From Tragulus kanchil (Eukaryota; Chordata; Mammalia; Artiodactyla; Tragulidae), in NCBI GenBank assembly GCA_022376925.1, contig JAIOJX010000002.1, positions 136,224,831-136,288,830 on the forward strand: a DNA stretch of 64,000 bases, written 5' to 3'. The first letter of the stretch is position 1; each line of letters opens with the position of its first letter. A program made the position numbers and the translations under genes. The notes under the pieces are model-generated. The model was not told the origin of the DNA and searched no databases. It was given only the letters and a program-made list of their open reading frames with translations. Shown piece after piece: positions 55,249-64,000 of the stretch.

Positions 55249-56139
55249 GAAGTAGAAATTTAATATTGTTAAGTGTGATCATAACCAAGAATGATTACAG
55301 GTTCTGAATGATTCCCATGTCAGACCATATATAACTCCACTCTCATATGGGACTTTCTCATATTTTCAATTTTGGTTTTCTTTGCACTTTCATTTTCTTA
55401 TCAATAAAATGGGAATAAGAAATTTAAATAATAGCAGAGGAAAAGTGGCTAGGAAGTATAATTCTTCATATGTTTGTATGGAAAAGATCTATATACAGAT
55501 TATGTACAAGAGCTACAGAAAGCATTAGTGTTTCCTATCCTTTTTCCTTCTGTCCCAACTTATCTTTCTGACTGCTACCCTATTGTTTTCATCGGCTAAC
55601 ACCTGCATCTTATTCTTCAAATACGGTCAAGTTCTTTGCCAATAGGTTGGCACTAGAAGCTAAACATAAACTAGCATCCTCATTATTACAATGATGTTAT
55701 TATCATTCATGCCTGGACAGAAGGTTGACCTGCACCTGCATTTTTTTGCCTGTCCATCTAAAGCCACGGTTTTTGGATCACTCGAATAAGAAGGAAAAAA
55801 GCATCAAGTTGAAAAGGCTTTATATTCTAACATCAGTTTGTTTAAAATCATGCCACATTTAATTAGTTTGATATTGATACTATGACTTTCTTGTAATTTT
55901 TATAGCATGGAGTTTCTAACTGTACCTTTAACTTGTTGCCCAAAGCATGATGTTCATTTTTGCATCTTCAGCTTTTTAATTTTGTCAATTAAATCATTAC
56001 CAGTGTATTTCTTTGGTACACTCCCTCTTCTAACACCTCTTGAAAGGAATTGGATGTGGGAGGTTAGAGGGTACTCTGCCTACCATATTGAGCCAGATGC
56101 TGCTCTCCTTTGAAATTTATATAATATGTATACTACTGT

Positions 56140-56441
56140 GGACTTTTCTGGTGGTCCAGTGGTTGCAAACCTACCTGCCAATGTAGGGGACAGAGGTTTG
56201 AAACCTGATTTGGGAAGATCTCCCATGCTGTGGAGCAATGAAACCTGCCTGCCCCAACTACTGAACTTATGTGCTGCAACTACTGAAGCCCATGAGCCTT
56301 AGAGCCTGTGCTTTGCAACAAGAGAAGTCACTGCAATGAGAAGCCTGTGCACTGCAACTAGAAAGGAGCCCCTGCTTGCTGAAACTAGAGAAACACAGCA
56401 ACAAAGATTCACCACAGCCAAAAATAAATAAATAAATAAAA
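56140..56441 (+). mobile_element. CHR-2-like SINE, duplicate copy
   Basis: Copy of 54947-55248 through duplication 16. Confidence 0.8.
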
Positions 56442-57069
56442 GAAGTAGAAATTTAATATTGTTAAGTGTGATCATAACCAAGAATGATTACAGGTTCTGA
56501 ATGATTCCCATGTCAGACCATATATAACTCCACTCTCATATGGGACTTTCTCATATTTTCAATTTTGGTTTTCTTTGCACTTTCATTTTCTTATCAATAA
56601 AATGGGAATAAGAAATTTAAATAATAGCAGAGGAAAAGTGGCTAGGAAGTATAATTCTTCATATGTTTGTATGGAAAAGATCTATATACAGATTATGTAC
56701 AAGAGCTACAGAAGCTATAGAAAAGGTCATTATGCTTATAGGAAAATAAAAATATATTATAGAACTCTCCCTGGGAATAGCATAAAAACATTGTAAAGCA
56801 TGCATATTTTTGTCATCACTGCTATTGTGATAGTAGCCAGTAATGATCTTCTATAATGGTCCTTGAATTGGTCCTTTTTTCTATTTTTAAAAATTTCTAT
56901 TGGAATATAGTTGCCTTACAATGTTGTGTTAGTTTCAAGTGTACAGTGAGGTGAACCAGTTACACATATACGTATATCCACTCTTTTTTTTTTTTTTTTA
57001 AGATTCTTTTCCCATATAGACCGTTAAAGAGTACTGACTAGAGGTCCCCATGCTATACAGTAGGTTCTT

Positions 57070-57261
57070 GTTGTGCTCAGTCGCTCTTTTGTGACCCCAT
57101 GGATTGTAACCCATCAGCTTCCTTTGTCCATGGGATTTCTCAGCAAGAATACTAGAGTTGCCATTTCCTTCTTCAGGGGATCTTCCCAATCTAGGGATCA
57201 AATCCACATCTCCTGCATTGGCAGGCAGGTTCTTTACCACTAATGCCATCCAGGAAGCCTG
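57070..57261 (-). mobile_element. Bov-tA SINE
   Basis: Reverse strand: 'gttgtgctcagtcgctcttt', 'gtccatgggatttctcagca', 'gggatcttcccaatctaggg', 'taatgccatccaggaagcc'. Target duplication 'aggttctt' at 57062-57069 and 57262-57269. Confidence 0.85.
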
Positions 57262-57269
57262 AGGTTCTT

Positions 57270-57609
57270 TTTTTATTATTTTTTTGAAAGATTTATTAAG
57301 TTATTATTTATTTTGGGCGGGGGGCAGGTTGGGGAGGGAGGGAGTGGGCGGGCTACTTCTATTGGTCTTTCATTTATCTATTTTCATCCATCTTTGTTCT
57401 TTGGCCCGTGTGGGCCTCCCATTGCAGCGGCCTCTGTTGTTGTAGAGCGCTGACTCTGGGCACATGCGCTCCAGAGCTCCTGCTCAGTAGTTGAACGCAT
57501 CAGTCCAGCTGCTCAGCGGCACGTGGGATCTTCCCAGGCCAGGGATTGAACCGGTGCTCCTTGCACTGCAAGGCGGTGTCCTTACCCACTGGACCACCAG
57601 GGGAAGCCC
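57270..57609 (-). mobile_element. Novel tRNA-Glu SINE, GC-rich-tail form, with 15-bp TSD
   Basis: Reverse strand, longest copy (about 340 bp): A-tail as 'ttttttgaaagatttattaa', G-rich stretch, 'tctattggtctttcatttat', 'cgtgtgggcctcccattgca', head end 'ggaccaccaggggaagccc'. Exact duplication 'aagcctgaggttctt' at 57255-57269 and 57610-57624. The target includes the head end of the Bov-tA, so this SINE landed on an existing Bov-tA. Confidence 0.92.
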
Positions 57610-57725
57610 AAGCCTGAGGTTCTTATTAGTTGTCTATTATATATGAAGTAGTGTGTATGTGTCAATCCCAACCTCCCAACTTATCCCTTCCCACCCCTCT
57701 TATCCTCTGGTGTTGGTCCTTGATA

Positions 57726-58262
57726 TCGTCTTCAGGACCAAGATTTTCTAGTGGCTGAGGATGGTAAGGTTAAATGTCACGCTGAACCACACAGCCTGAC
57801 CTTGGAGAGTATAAATGTTCTCTTCTACTTCTCCGGCCTAGCAAAATGTCCTTGTGCAGAGTTGAACATATGGAGGAGAAGAATTTCTGCACTGACACAG
57901 GCTTTCTTCATCTTGAAGGGAGCAGGGATCTCAGTGAATTATTGGATCTCATCCTCTACTCTTAAACCAACCAGGTAGCTTGGGTTTACTCAAATATTAA
58001 AATGATTTGAAGGTTATTGCCCACTATCCTTTCCAGTTTCAGCTTAAATTTCACCTTTTCAGGGAGCTCCCTTCCGATTCCATGGACTAGGTTACCTCCC
58101 CTTGCACCATACCCTCTGAACTGGTCGGGGGCCCTTTTCCTTTTCGAGGGTCAGGTACTCCAATCAAACTTGTTTAAGCAGAAAGGGGAGTTTTTGAGTC
58201 ATACAGTTAAGAAGACCGTGTGGCACTCATGCATGGAAGCATGGTGGGTATGGGAGCTGAAG
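57726..58262. other. Mostly unassigned; L2-like fragment at 58015-58125
   Basis: The segment 'ccagtttcagcttaaatttc' then 'cttttcagggagctcccttc' resembles an L2 3' region. The rest is not recognised. Open frames at 57751 and 58017 recur through duplication. Confidence 0.4.
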
Positions 58263-58413
58263 TTCCTTTGTCCATGGGATTTCTCAGCAAGAATACTAGA
58301 GTTGCCATTTCCTTCTTCAGGGGATCTTCCCAATCTAGGGATCAAATCCACATCTCCTGCATTGGCAGGCAGGTTCTTTACCACTAATGCCATCCAGGAA
58401 GCCTGAGGTTCTT

Positions 58414-58754
58414 TTTTTATTATTTTTTTGAAAGATTTATTAAGTTATTATTTATTTTGGGCGGGGGGCAGGTTGGGGAGGGAGGGGAGTGGGCGGGCCA
58501 CTTCTATTGGTCTTTCATTTATCTATTTTCATCCATCTTTGTTCTTTGGCCCGTGTGGGCCTCCCATTGCAGCGGCCTCTGTTGTTGTAGAGCGCTGACT
58601 CTGGGCACATGCGCTCCAGAGCTCCTGCTCAGTAGTTGAACGCATCAGTCCAGCTGCTCAGCGGCACGTGGGATCTTCCCAGGCCAGGGATTGAACCGGT
58701 GCTCCTTGCACTGCAAGGCGGTGTCCTTACCCACTGGACCACCAGGGGAAGCCC
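58414..58754 (-). mobile_element. Novel SINE, duplicate copy
   Basis: Copy of 57270-57609 with the same target duplication at 58399-58413 and 58755-58769. One more G in the G-rich part. Confidence 0.9.
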
Positions 58755-59514
58755 AAGCCTGAGGTTCTTATTAGTTGTCTATTATATATGAAGTAGTGTG
58801 TATGTGTCAATCCCAACCTCCCAACTTATCCCTTCCCACCCCTCTTATCCTCTGGTGTTGGTCCTTGATATCGTCTTCAGGACCAAGATTTTCTAGTGGC
58901 TGAGGATGGTAAGGTTAAATGTCACGCTGAACCACACAGCCTGACCTTGGAGAGTATAAATGTTCTCTTCTACTTCTCCGGCCTAGCAAAATGTCCTTGT
59001 GCAGAGTTGAACATATGGAGGAGAAGAATTTCTGCACTGACACAGGCTTTCTTCATCTTGAAGGGAGCAGGGATCTCAGTGAATTATTGGATCTCATCCT
59101 CTACTCTTAAACCAACCAGGTAGCTTGGGTTTACTCAAATATTAAAATGATTTGAAGGTTATTGCCCACTATCCTTTCCAGTTTCAGCTTAAATTTCACC
59201 TTTTCAGGGAGCTCCCTTCCGATTCCATGGACTAGGTTACCTCCCCTTGCACCATACCCTCTGAACTGGTCGGGGGCCCTTTTCCTTTTCGAGGGTCAGG
59301 TACTCCAATCAAACTTGTTTAAGCAGAAAGGGGAGTTTTTGAGTCATACAGTTAAGAAGACCGTGTGGCACTCATGCATGGAAGCATGGTGGGTATGGGA
59401 GCTGAAGTTCCATTACGCGGTTTCTATCTCTCATCTCTCCTTACCTTGGCTATTACTGCTGCCTCTTCCTCCTCCGCCTTTTCCTTTCCTACCCCACCCT
59501 CTTCCTCCTCTTTT

Positions 59515-59792
59515 TTATTTTTAAAAAATTTTTAGCCACTTTCATTCGTCTTTCATTTATTTATTTTCATCCATTTTTGTTATTTAGCCTGTGTGGGCCT
59601 CCCATTGCTGTGGCCTCTCCCATAGCAGAGCACGAGCTCTGGGCGCATGCGCTCTAGAACCCGGGCTTGTAATTGGATACACCGATCCAGTCGCTCCGCG
59701 GCATGTGGGATCTTCCCGTGCCAGGGATCGAACTGGCACCCCTTGCAGTGCAAGGCCAACTCTTTACCCACTGGACCACCAGGAAAGCCCCA
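59515..59792 (-). mobile_element. Novel tRNA-Glu SINE with 12-bp TSD
   Basis: Reverse strand: 'agccactttcattcgtcttt', 'gcctgtgtgggcctcccatt', 'gggcgcatgcgctctagaac', B box 'agggatcgaactggcacc', head end 'ggaccaccaggaaagcccc'. Target duplication 'tcctcctctttt' at 59503-59514 and 59793-59804. It lacks the GC-rich stretch and looks closer to the GAGGCC form. Duplicate at 60648-60925. Confidence 0.85.
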
Positions 59793-59854
59793 TCCTCCTC
59801 TTTTATGTCTATTCATTTTTACATTTATTAATCTCTACTTAATCTAACTCAAAA

Positions 59855-60330
59855 GCCATGCTAAGTGCTGTGGGATTCCAAGATGAATAAAGCAATGTAT
59901 TCTTGCCCTTAAGGAGCTCTCAGTTTGAGTTTTATTTGCAAAACTGTAATATTTTGAGCCATTATTAATTCACAGTTGAAGTAGGCACTTATTCATTAGC
60001 TGAAACTAAAGGCTTGAGGTGGGATAGAGAAATGGTACAACAGAGGTGGGAGTGGACAGGAGATAAGCCCACTAAAAAGACAGGAAAAGAAAACTAGGCA
60101 TAATTCTGGCCTTGGAAGTTAGAGACTCATTCAGACTCCAGATCTGTCAACTACAGCAGTGCAAACTACTTTTTGTGCCAATAGTATATATCTTATAATT
60201 CAAATGTTTAATTACCAGAAACTCCTTGTTTCATAGAGTTTTGAAGATCAGATAAGAACACTGATCAAACTATATGGCCCAGATTTTACCCCCTGTCCTT
60301 CACCATCTCCCTGAAGTTTGCTTGAACTTA
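59855..60330 (-). mobile_element. L2-like fossil (weak)
   Basis: 'ccatgctaagtgctgtggga', 'aagatgaataaagcaatgta', 'cccttaaggagctctcagtt' follow the antisense L2/MIR-type '...gtgctgggga...caaggagctca' order. The remainder is unassigned. Duplicate at 60988-61460. Confidence 0.4.
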
Positions 60331-60647
60331 GTCTTTTCAGGGAGCTCCCTTCCGATTCCATGGACTAGGTTACCTCCCCTTGCACCATACCCTCTGAACT
60401 GGTCGGGGGCCCTTTTCCTTTTCGAGGGTCAGGTACTCCAATCAAACTTGTTTAAGCAGAAAGGGGAGTTTTTGAGTCATACAGTTAAGAAGACCGTGTG
60501 GCACTCATGCATGGAAGCATGGTGGGTATGGGAGCTGAAGTTCCATTACGCGGTTTCTATCTCTCATCTCTCCTTACCTTGGCTATTACTGCTGCCTCTT
60601 CCTCCTCCGCCTTTTCCTTTCCTACCCCACCCTCTTCCTCCTCTTTT

Positions 60648-60925
60648 TTATTTTTAAAAAATTTTTAGCCACTTTCATTCGTCTTTCATTTATTTATTTT
60701 CATCCATTTTTGTTATTTAGCCTGTGTGGGCCTCCCATTGCTGTGGCCTCTCCCATAGCAGAGCACGAGCTCTGGGCGCATGCGCTCTAGAACCCGGGCT
60801 TGTAATTGGATACACCGATCCAGTCGCTCCGCGGCATGTGGCCTCTCCCCGTGCCAGGGATCGAACTGGCACCCCTTGCAGTGCAAGGCCAACTCTTTAC
60901 CCACTGGACCACCAGGAAAGCCCCA
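60648..60925 (-). mobile_element. Novel SINE, duplicate copy
   Basis: Copy of 59515-59792, with a clustered change ('gtggcctctccccgtg' for 'gtgggatcttcccgtg'). Confidence 0.85.
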
Positions 60926-61462
60926 TCCTCCTCTTTTATGTCTATTCATTTTTACATTTATTAATCTCTACTTAATCTAACTCAAAAGCCATGCTAAGTG
61001 CTGTGGGATTCCAAGATGAATAAAGCAATGTATTCTTGCCCTTAAGGAGCTCTCAGTTTGAGTTTTATTTGCAAAACTGTAATATTTTGAGCCATTATTA
61101 ATTCACAGTTGAAGTAGGCACTTATTCATTAGCTGAAACTAAAGGCTTGAGGTGGGATAGAGAAATGGTACAACAGAGGTGGGAGTGGACAGGAGATAAG
61201 CCCACTAAAAAGACAGGAAAAGAAAACTAGGCATAATTCTGGCCTTGGAAGTTAGAGACTCATTCAGACTCCAGATCTGTCAACTACAGCAGTGCAAACT
61301 ACTTTTTGTGCCAATAGTATATATCTTATAATTCAAATGTTTAATTACCAGAAACTCCTTGTTTCATAGAGTTTTGAAGATCAGATAAGAACACTGATCA
61401 AACTATATGGCCCAGATTTTACCCCCTGTCCTTCACCATCTCCCTGAAGTTTGCTTGAACTT

Positions 61463-61760
61463 ATGTCCACTTAGTCAATGATGTCATCCATCCTCTGTTA
61501 TCCCCTTTTCCTCCTGCCCTCAATCTTTTCCAACAACAGGATTTTTTCTTCATGAGTTGGCTCTTTGCATCAGGTGGTCCAAATATTGGAGCTTCAGCTT
61601 CAGCATCCATCCTTCCAATGAATATTCAGTCAGTGTTGATTTCCTTTAAGATTGACTGGATTGATCTCTTTGTTGTCCAAGGAGCTCTTTAAGAGTCTTT
61701 TCCAGTACCACAGTTTGGAAGTATCAATTCTTCAGCACTCAGGCTTCTTCTTCATGAGCT
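61463..61760 (-). mobile_element. BovB (RTE) 3' region
   Basis: Reverse strand: 'ggctctttgcatcaggtggt', 'ttggagcttcagcttcagca', 'tttaagattgactggattga', 'tctttgttgtccaaggag', 'cagtttggaagtatcaattc'. Non-coding remnant. Confidence 0.85.
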
Positions 61761-61787
61761 TTTAATTGGGAAGCTCAACTAGTGGGT

Positions 61788-61915
61788 GTGCATGCTCAGA
61801 TGCTAAATTGTGTTTGACTCTGCAACCCCATGATCTATAGCCCACCAGGCTTCTCTGTCCTTGGGATTTTTCAGGCAATAATACTAGAGTAGGTTGCCAT
61901 TTCCTTTTCCACTCC
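61788..61915 (-). mobile_element. Bov-A piece, truncated
   Basis: Reverse strand: 'gctcagatgctaaattgtgt', 'ctatagcccaccaggcttct', 'gtaggttgccatttcctttt'. The head half is absent. Confidence 0.8.
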
Positions 61916-61936
61916 TTCTCTATTTAAAAACATTTA

Positions 61937-62214
61937 AAATTTTTTATTTATTTTTGCCTGGGCTGGGTCTTCATTGCTTGAGCAGGCTTTCTCTAGTTGT
62001 GTCAAGTGGGGGCTACTCTCTAGTTGTGGTGCATGAGCTTATCGTTGTGGTGGCCTCTCTTGTACAGCACGGGCTCTAGGGCATACAGGCTCCAGTAGTT
62101 GCAACACACAGGCTTAGTTGTTCTGTGGCATGTGTGATCTCACCAGACCAGGGATTGAACCCATTCTCCTGCAATGGCAGGTGAATTCTTAACCACTAGA
62201 CCACCAGGGAGGTC
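61937..62214 (-). mobile_element. CHR-2-like SINE
   Basis: Reverse strand: 'ttttgcctgggctgggtctt', 'ggctactctctagttgtggt', 'ggcatgtgtgatctcaccag', 'cactagaccaccagggagg'. About 280 bp. Confidence 0.8.
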
Positions 62215-62690
62215 CTCCTCCTCTTTTTCTTTCTTTCCTTCTGCTTTCTTTCCCTCCCCAACCTTTTTTTTTTCAAAAAAAAAAAGACAAAAAAATTTTT
62301 TAGCATTTTGAACTACTGAAGCTCTAGTTCTAGTTTATAGTAATCTTATATAGCCTACAGTCACAGAGACAGCAAAGTACATCATTCTCCCAGAACCATG
62401 TGTCAAACTTCAGAGAAGATGCTAATTGATCTTTCTCATATCAGTTGCCTGTACCAATCATTGTAATCCAGGGAATGGAGTATTGGTATTTGGATTGTCT
62501 ACCTAGTTCACACGTTTACTTGAAGTCACCCAGAAGAATTTTTTGTTTCTGGAAAGAGGGATTCTGTCCAAAGAGGGGAGGAAAGGTGTTGAACATATAA
62601 TACAACAGTAACCATTTCCATTAGACCCAATACCAGCTAGCATTGGGTCCACTCACTTGCATGGGCCTTTTTAAAATTTGCAGAAGTAAA
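62215..62690. other. Unassigned sequence with T-run/A-run
   Basis: A T-run followed at once by an A-run at 62264-62284 forms a short perfect fold-back. The rest is not recognised. Confidence 0.4.
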
Positions 62691-62692
62691 AT

Positions 62693-63034
62693 ATTTTATT
62701 TATTTATTTATTTTTGGCTGCATTGGATCTTTGTTGTGTGTGCGGGGTTTCTCTAGTTGCAGCGAGGGCGGCTACTCTTCGTTGGGGTGCATGGGCTTCT
62801 CATTGTGGTGGCTTCTCTTCCTGTGGAGTCTTCTCTTGTTGTGAAGCACATGCTCTAAGCTTTTGGGCTCAGTCATTGCAGCTTGAAGGCTCTAGAGTGC
62901 ATGGGCTTCGGTAGTTGTGACACATGTGCTGGGTTGCCCAGCGGCATGTGGGATCTTTCCGCACCAGGAATTGAACTAGTGTCCCCTGCATTAGCAGGTA
63001 GATTCTTAACCACTGAATAATCAGGGAAGCCCCA
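62693..63034 (-). mobile_element. CHR-2-like SINE, near full length
   Basis: Reverse strand: (ATTT)n, 'ttggctgcattggatctttg', 'ctctagttgcagcgagggcg', 'gcggcatgtgggatctttcc', 'cactgaataatcagggaagc'. Possible target duplication 'aagtaaaat' on both sides. Confidence 0.8.
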
Positions 63035-63495
63035 AAGTAAAATCTTTAAGTGTAGTTCATTAAGACTTGTGTCTGTCTCCACTGTGATTTGCCCTCTCTA
63101 TTACATTTCCTTCACACTGAGTAGTATTGGAGAAATAGGGGACAGTTTTCTGTAACTAAGTACAGGTTAAGTCAGGGATACATTTTAGTTTGAGGTTAAT
63201 GAGATGTATCTATGTAGCTTGCAGTCACTTATGCATATGGTTAAATGCTTGCTAACATAACCAGAATGGCTTTCAGATGTACTTCTACTGCCTACTGTAA
63301 CACCTCAGGGGTGACGTGGTATGACAGTGCAGAAGCAGGACTGAATCCATATTTGGAATGTGCCCTTTAGTATCAGGCACCAGAATTAGGTGGGTGATGG
63401 ATGAGAAGCCAAGTTTGAAATGTGCACCTCAAAGACTTCTTTTAGAGAAGAGTCTTCCAAATCTTACAACTCACATATGAAAGCAACTTAGTAGA
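63035..63495. other. Unassigned sequence
   Basis: Nothing recognised. Confidence 0.35.
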
Positions 63496-63712
63496 GGTCT
63501 TCCAGGTGGTGCTAGATGTAAAGACCTTCCTGCCAATGAAAGAGATGCAGTGGGGTGTGCAACAGTGGGAATTGATCCCTGGGTTAGGAAGATCCCCTGG
63601 TGGGGAAATGGCAACCTACTCCAGTATTCTTGCCTGGGGAAATCCCAAGGATAGAGGAGTCTGGCAGGCTACAGTTCATGGAGACATCTTAGTGATGAAA
63701 CAATAACAACAA
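63496..63712 (+). mobile_element. Bov-tA SINE
   Basis: Plus strand, diverged: 'caggtggtgctagatgtaaa', 'gaattgatccctgggttagg', 'tactccagtattcttgcctg', 'gaggagtctggcaggctac'. The end is shortened. Confidence 0.8.
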
Positions 63713-63738
63713 AGATACCTGGGGAGGTTCTTTCTAAT

Positions 63739-63935
63739 GTTGGTGGCTCAGATGGTAAAGAATCTGCTTGCAGTGCAGGAGACTGGGTTTGATCCCTGGG
63801 CTGGGACGATCCCTTGAAGAAGGGAAAGGTAACCCACTCCAATATTCTTGCCTGGAGAACTCCCATGGACAGAGGAGCCTGGCAGGCTACAGTTCTTGGG
63901 GCAGCAAGAGTCAGACACGACTGAGTAACTTTCAC
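63739..63935 (+). mobile_element. Bov-tA SINE
   Basis: Plus strand: 'ttggtggctcagatggtaaa', 'gggtttgatccctgggctgg', 'cccatggacagaggagcctg', 'gacacgactgagtaactttc'. The 63- and 88-codon reverse frames over it are SINE readings. Confidence 0.85.
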
Positions 63936-64000
63936 ACACTTTGCTTTCTAATCTTACCTCATACTGTTTACCTGGGCATGAAAAATCTTCACTGGGGTTG

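Larger units (their letters stand above)
54330..56713. repeat. Tandem ~1.19 kb duplication 16
   Basis: Bases 54330-55520 recur at 55523-56713 (offset 1193, the longest of the series), apparently identical, with two or three bases between. Confidence 0.9.
56880..57725 (-). mobile_element. L1 3' UTR hosting nested SINEs
   Basis: The left part (56880-57069) has 'attggaatatagttgcctta', 'gtgttagtttcaagtgtaca', 'gattcttttcccatatagac', 'atgctatacagtaggttctt'. The right part (57625-57725) has 'attagttgtctattatatat', 'gtcaatcccaacctcccaa'. Colinear antisense L1, split by a Bov-tA, then by a novel SINE. Confidence 0.75.
57119..59409. repeat. Tandem ~1.14 kb duplication 17 (first of a chain)
   Basis: Bases 57119-58262 recur at 58263-59409 (offset 1144, then 1145 after a G-run change near 57345/58489, where a T/C difference also occurs). 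Copy 2 begins in the middle of the Bov-tA. Confidence 0.9.
59201..61463. repeat. Tandem ~1.13 kb duplication 18 (second of a chain)
   Basis: Bases 59201-60333 recur at 60334-61463 (offset 1133). Substitutions cluster at 59708-59717 versus 60841-60850. It overlaps the end of duplication 17 by about 210 bases, so the segment 58263-60333 is made of two duplicated halves. Confidence 0.9.

Noticed and set aside
57270..57609. Functional tRNA-Glu genes
   Set aside because: The tRNA-like heads are SINE promoters: they continue into a SINE body, have A-rich tails and target duplications, and the cloverleaf anticodon region is not conserved.
1236..61463. A new biological amplification system making 1.1 kb tandem copies
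   Set aside because: Units are unrelated to each other, share no boundary motif, are all equally recent, and show read-end type damage at the joins. Assembly overlap explains all of this more simply.

Overview
This window looks like ruminant nuclear DNA. It is dense in BovB/Bov-tA retroposons, tRNA-Glu-derived cetartiodactyl SINEs of the CHR-1 and CHR-2 types, artiodactyl L1 3' ends, and older mammalian fossils (L2, MIR, MLT1, L1M). I see no protein-coding gene, no functional RNA gene, no CRISPR array and no operon-like structure. The short open frames are mostly readings through SINEs, or the same frame seen twice because of duplication. The window is best read as intergenic or deep intronic sequence. 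A diverged exon cannot be excluded by eye.

Two features dominate. First, 18 blocks of unrelated sequence, each about 1.05-1.19 kb, occur twice in direct tandem (for example 1236-3460, 9481-11718, 40580-42787, 57119-59409). Copies are nearly identical over ancient fossil repeats. Differences cluster at homopolymers and in the last tens of bases of the first copy. Junctions are never closer than about 2 kb, and in four places they chain so that a 2.0-2.2 kb segment is made entirely of two duplicated halves. The simplest reading is contigs with about 1.1 kb overlapping ends laid end to end without merging. On that reading about 20 kb is redundant and the real locus is about 44 kb.

Second, twelve independent loci carry a young-looking SINE that I do not recognise as a standard bovine family. 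It has a tRNA-Glu-like head with A and B boxes, a body partly shared with CHR-2, and a distinctive 3' part. It comes in two tail forms, one GC-rich ending in an AAATA-type tail and one ending AAAAGAGGCC. Several copies have 9-16 bp target-site duplications. It is inserted inside L1, L2, CHR-1 and Bov-tA elements, and nothing is inserted inside it. It is therefore the youngest retroposon visible, and the best candidate here for something undescribed.

Layout: 1-8.9 kb holds an MLT1 LTR, an L1 3' end, CHR SINEs and the first novel SINE; 8.9-21 kb holds CHR-2, L2, old L1, MIR, Bov-tA and BovB pieces; 21-27.6 kb is a chain of three duplications over a novel SINE, BovB and L1; 27.6-34.4 kb has old L1M, CHR-1 pairs, a compound microsatellite and an inverted repeat; 34.4-46.3 kb alternates unique DNA with novel SINEs, L2 and an ERV LTR-like piece; 46.3-52.8 kb is a second chain of three over L2, a (GT)n tract, an ERV LTR-like piece and CHR-2; 52.8-64 kb holds nested SINEs in L1, two more chained duplications, BovB, CHR-2 and Bov-tA. 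All family names are from memory of consensus sequences, not from a database search.
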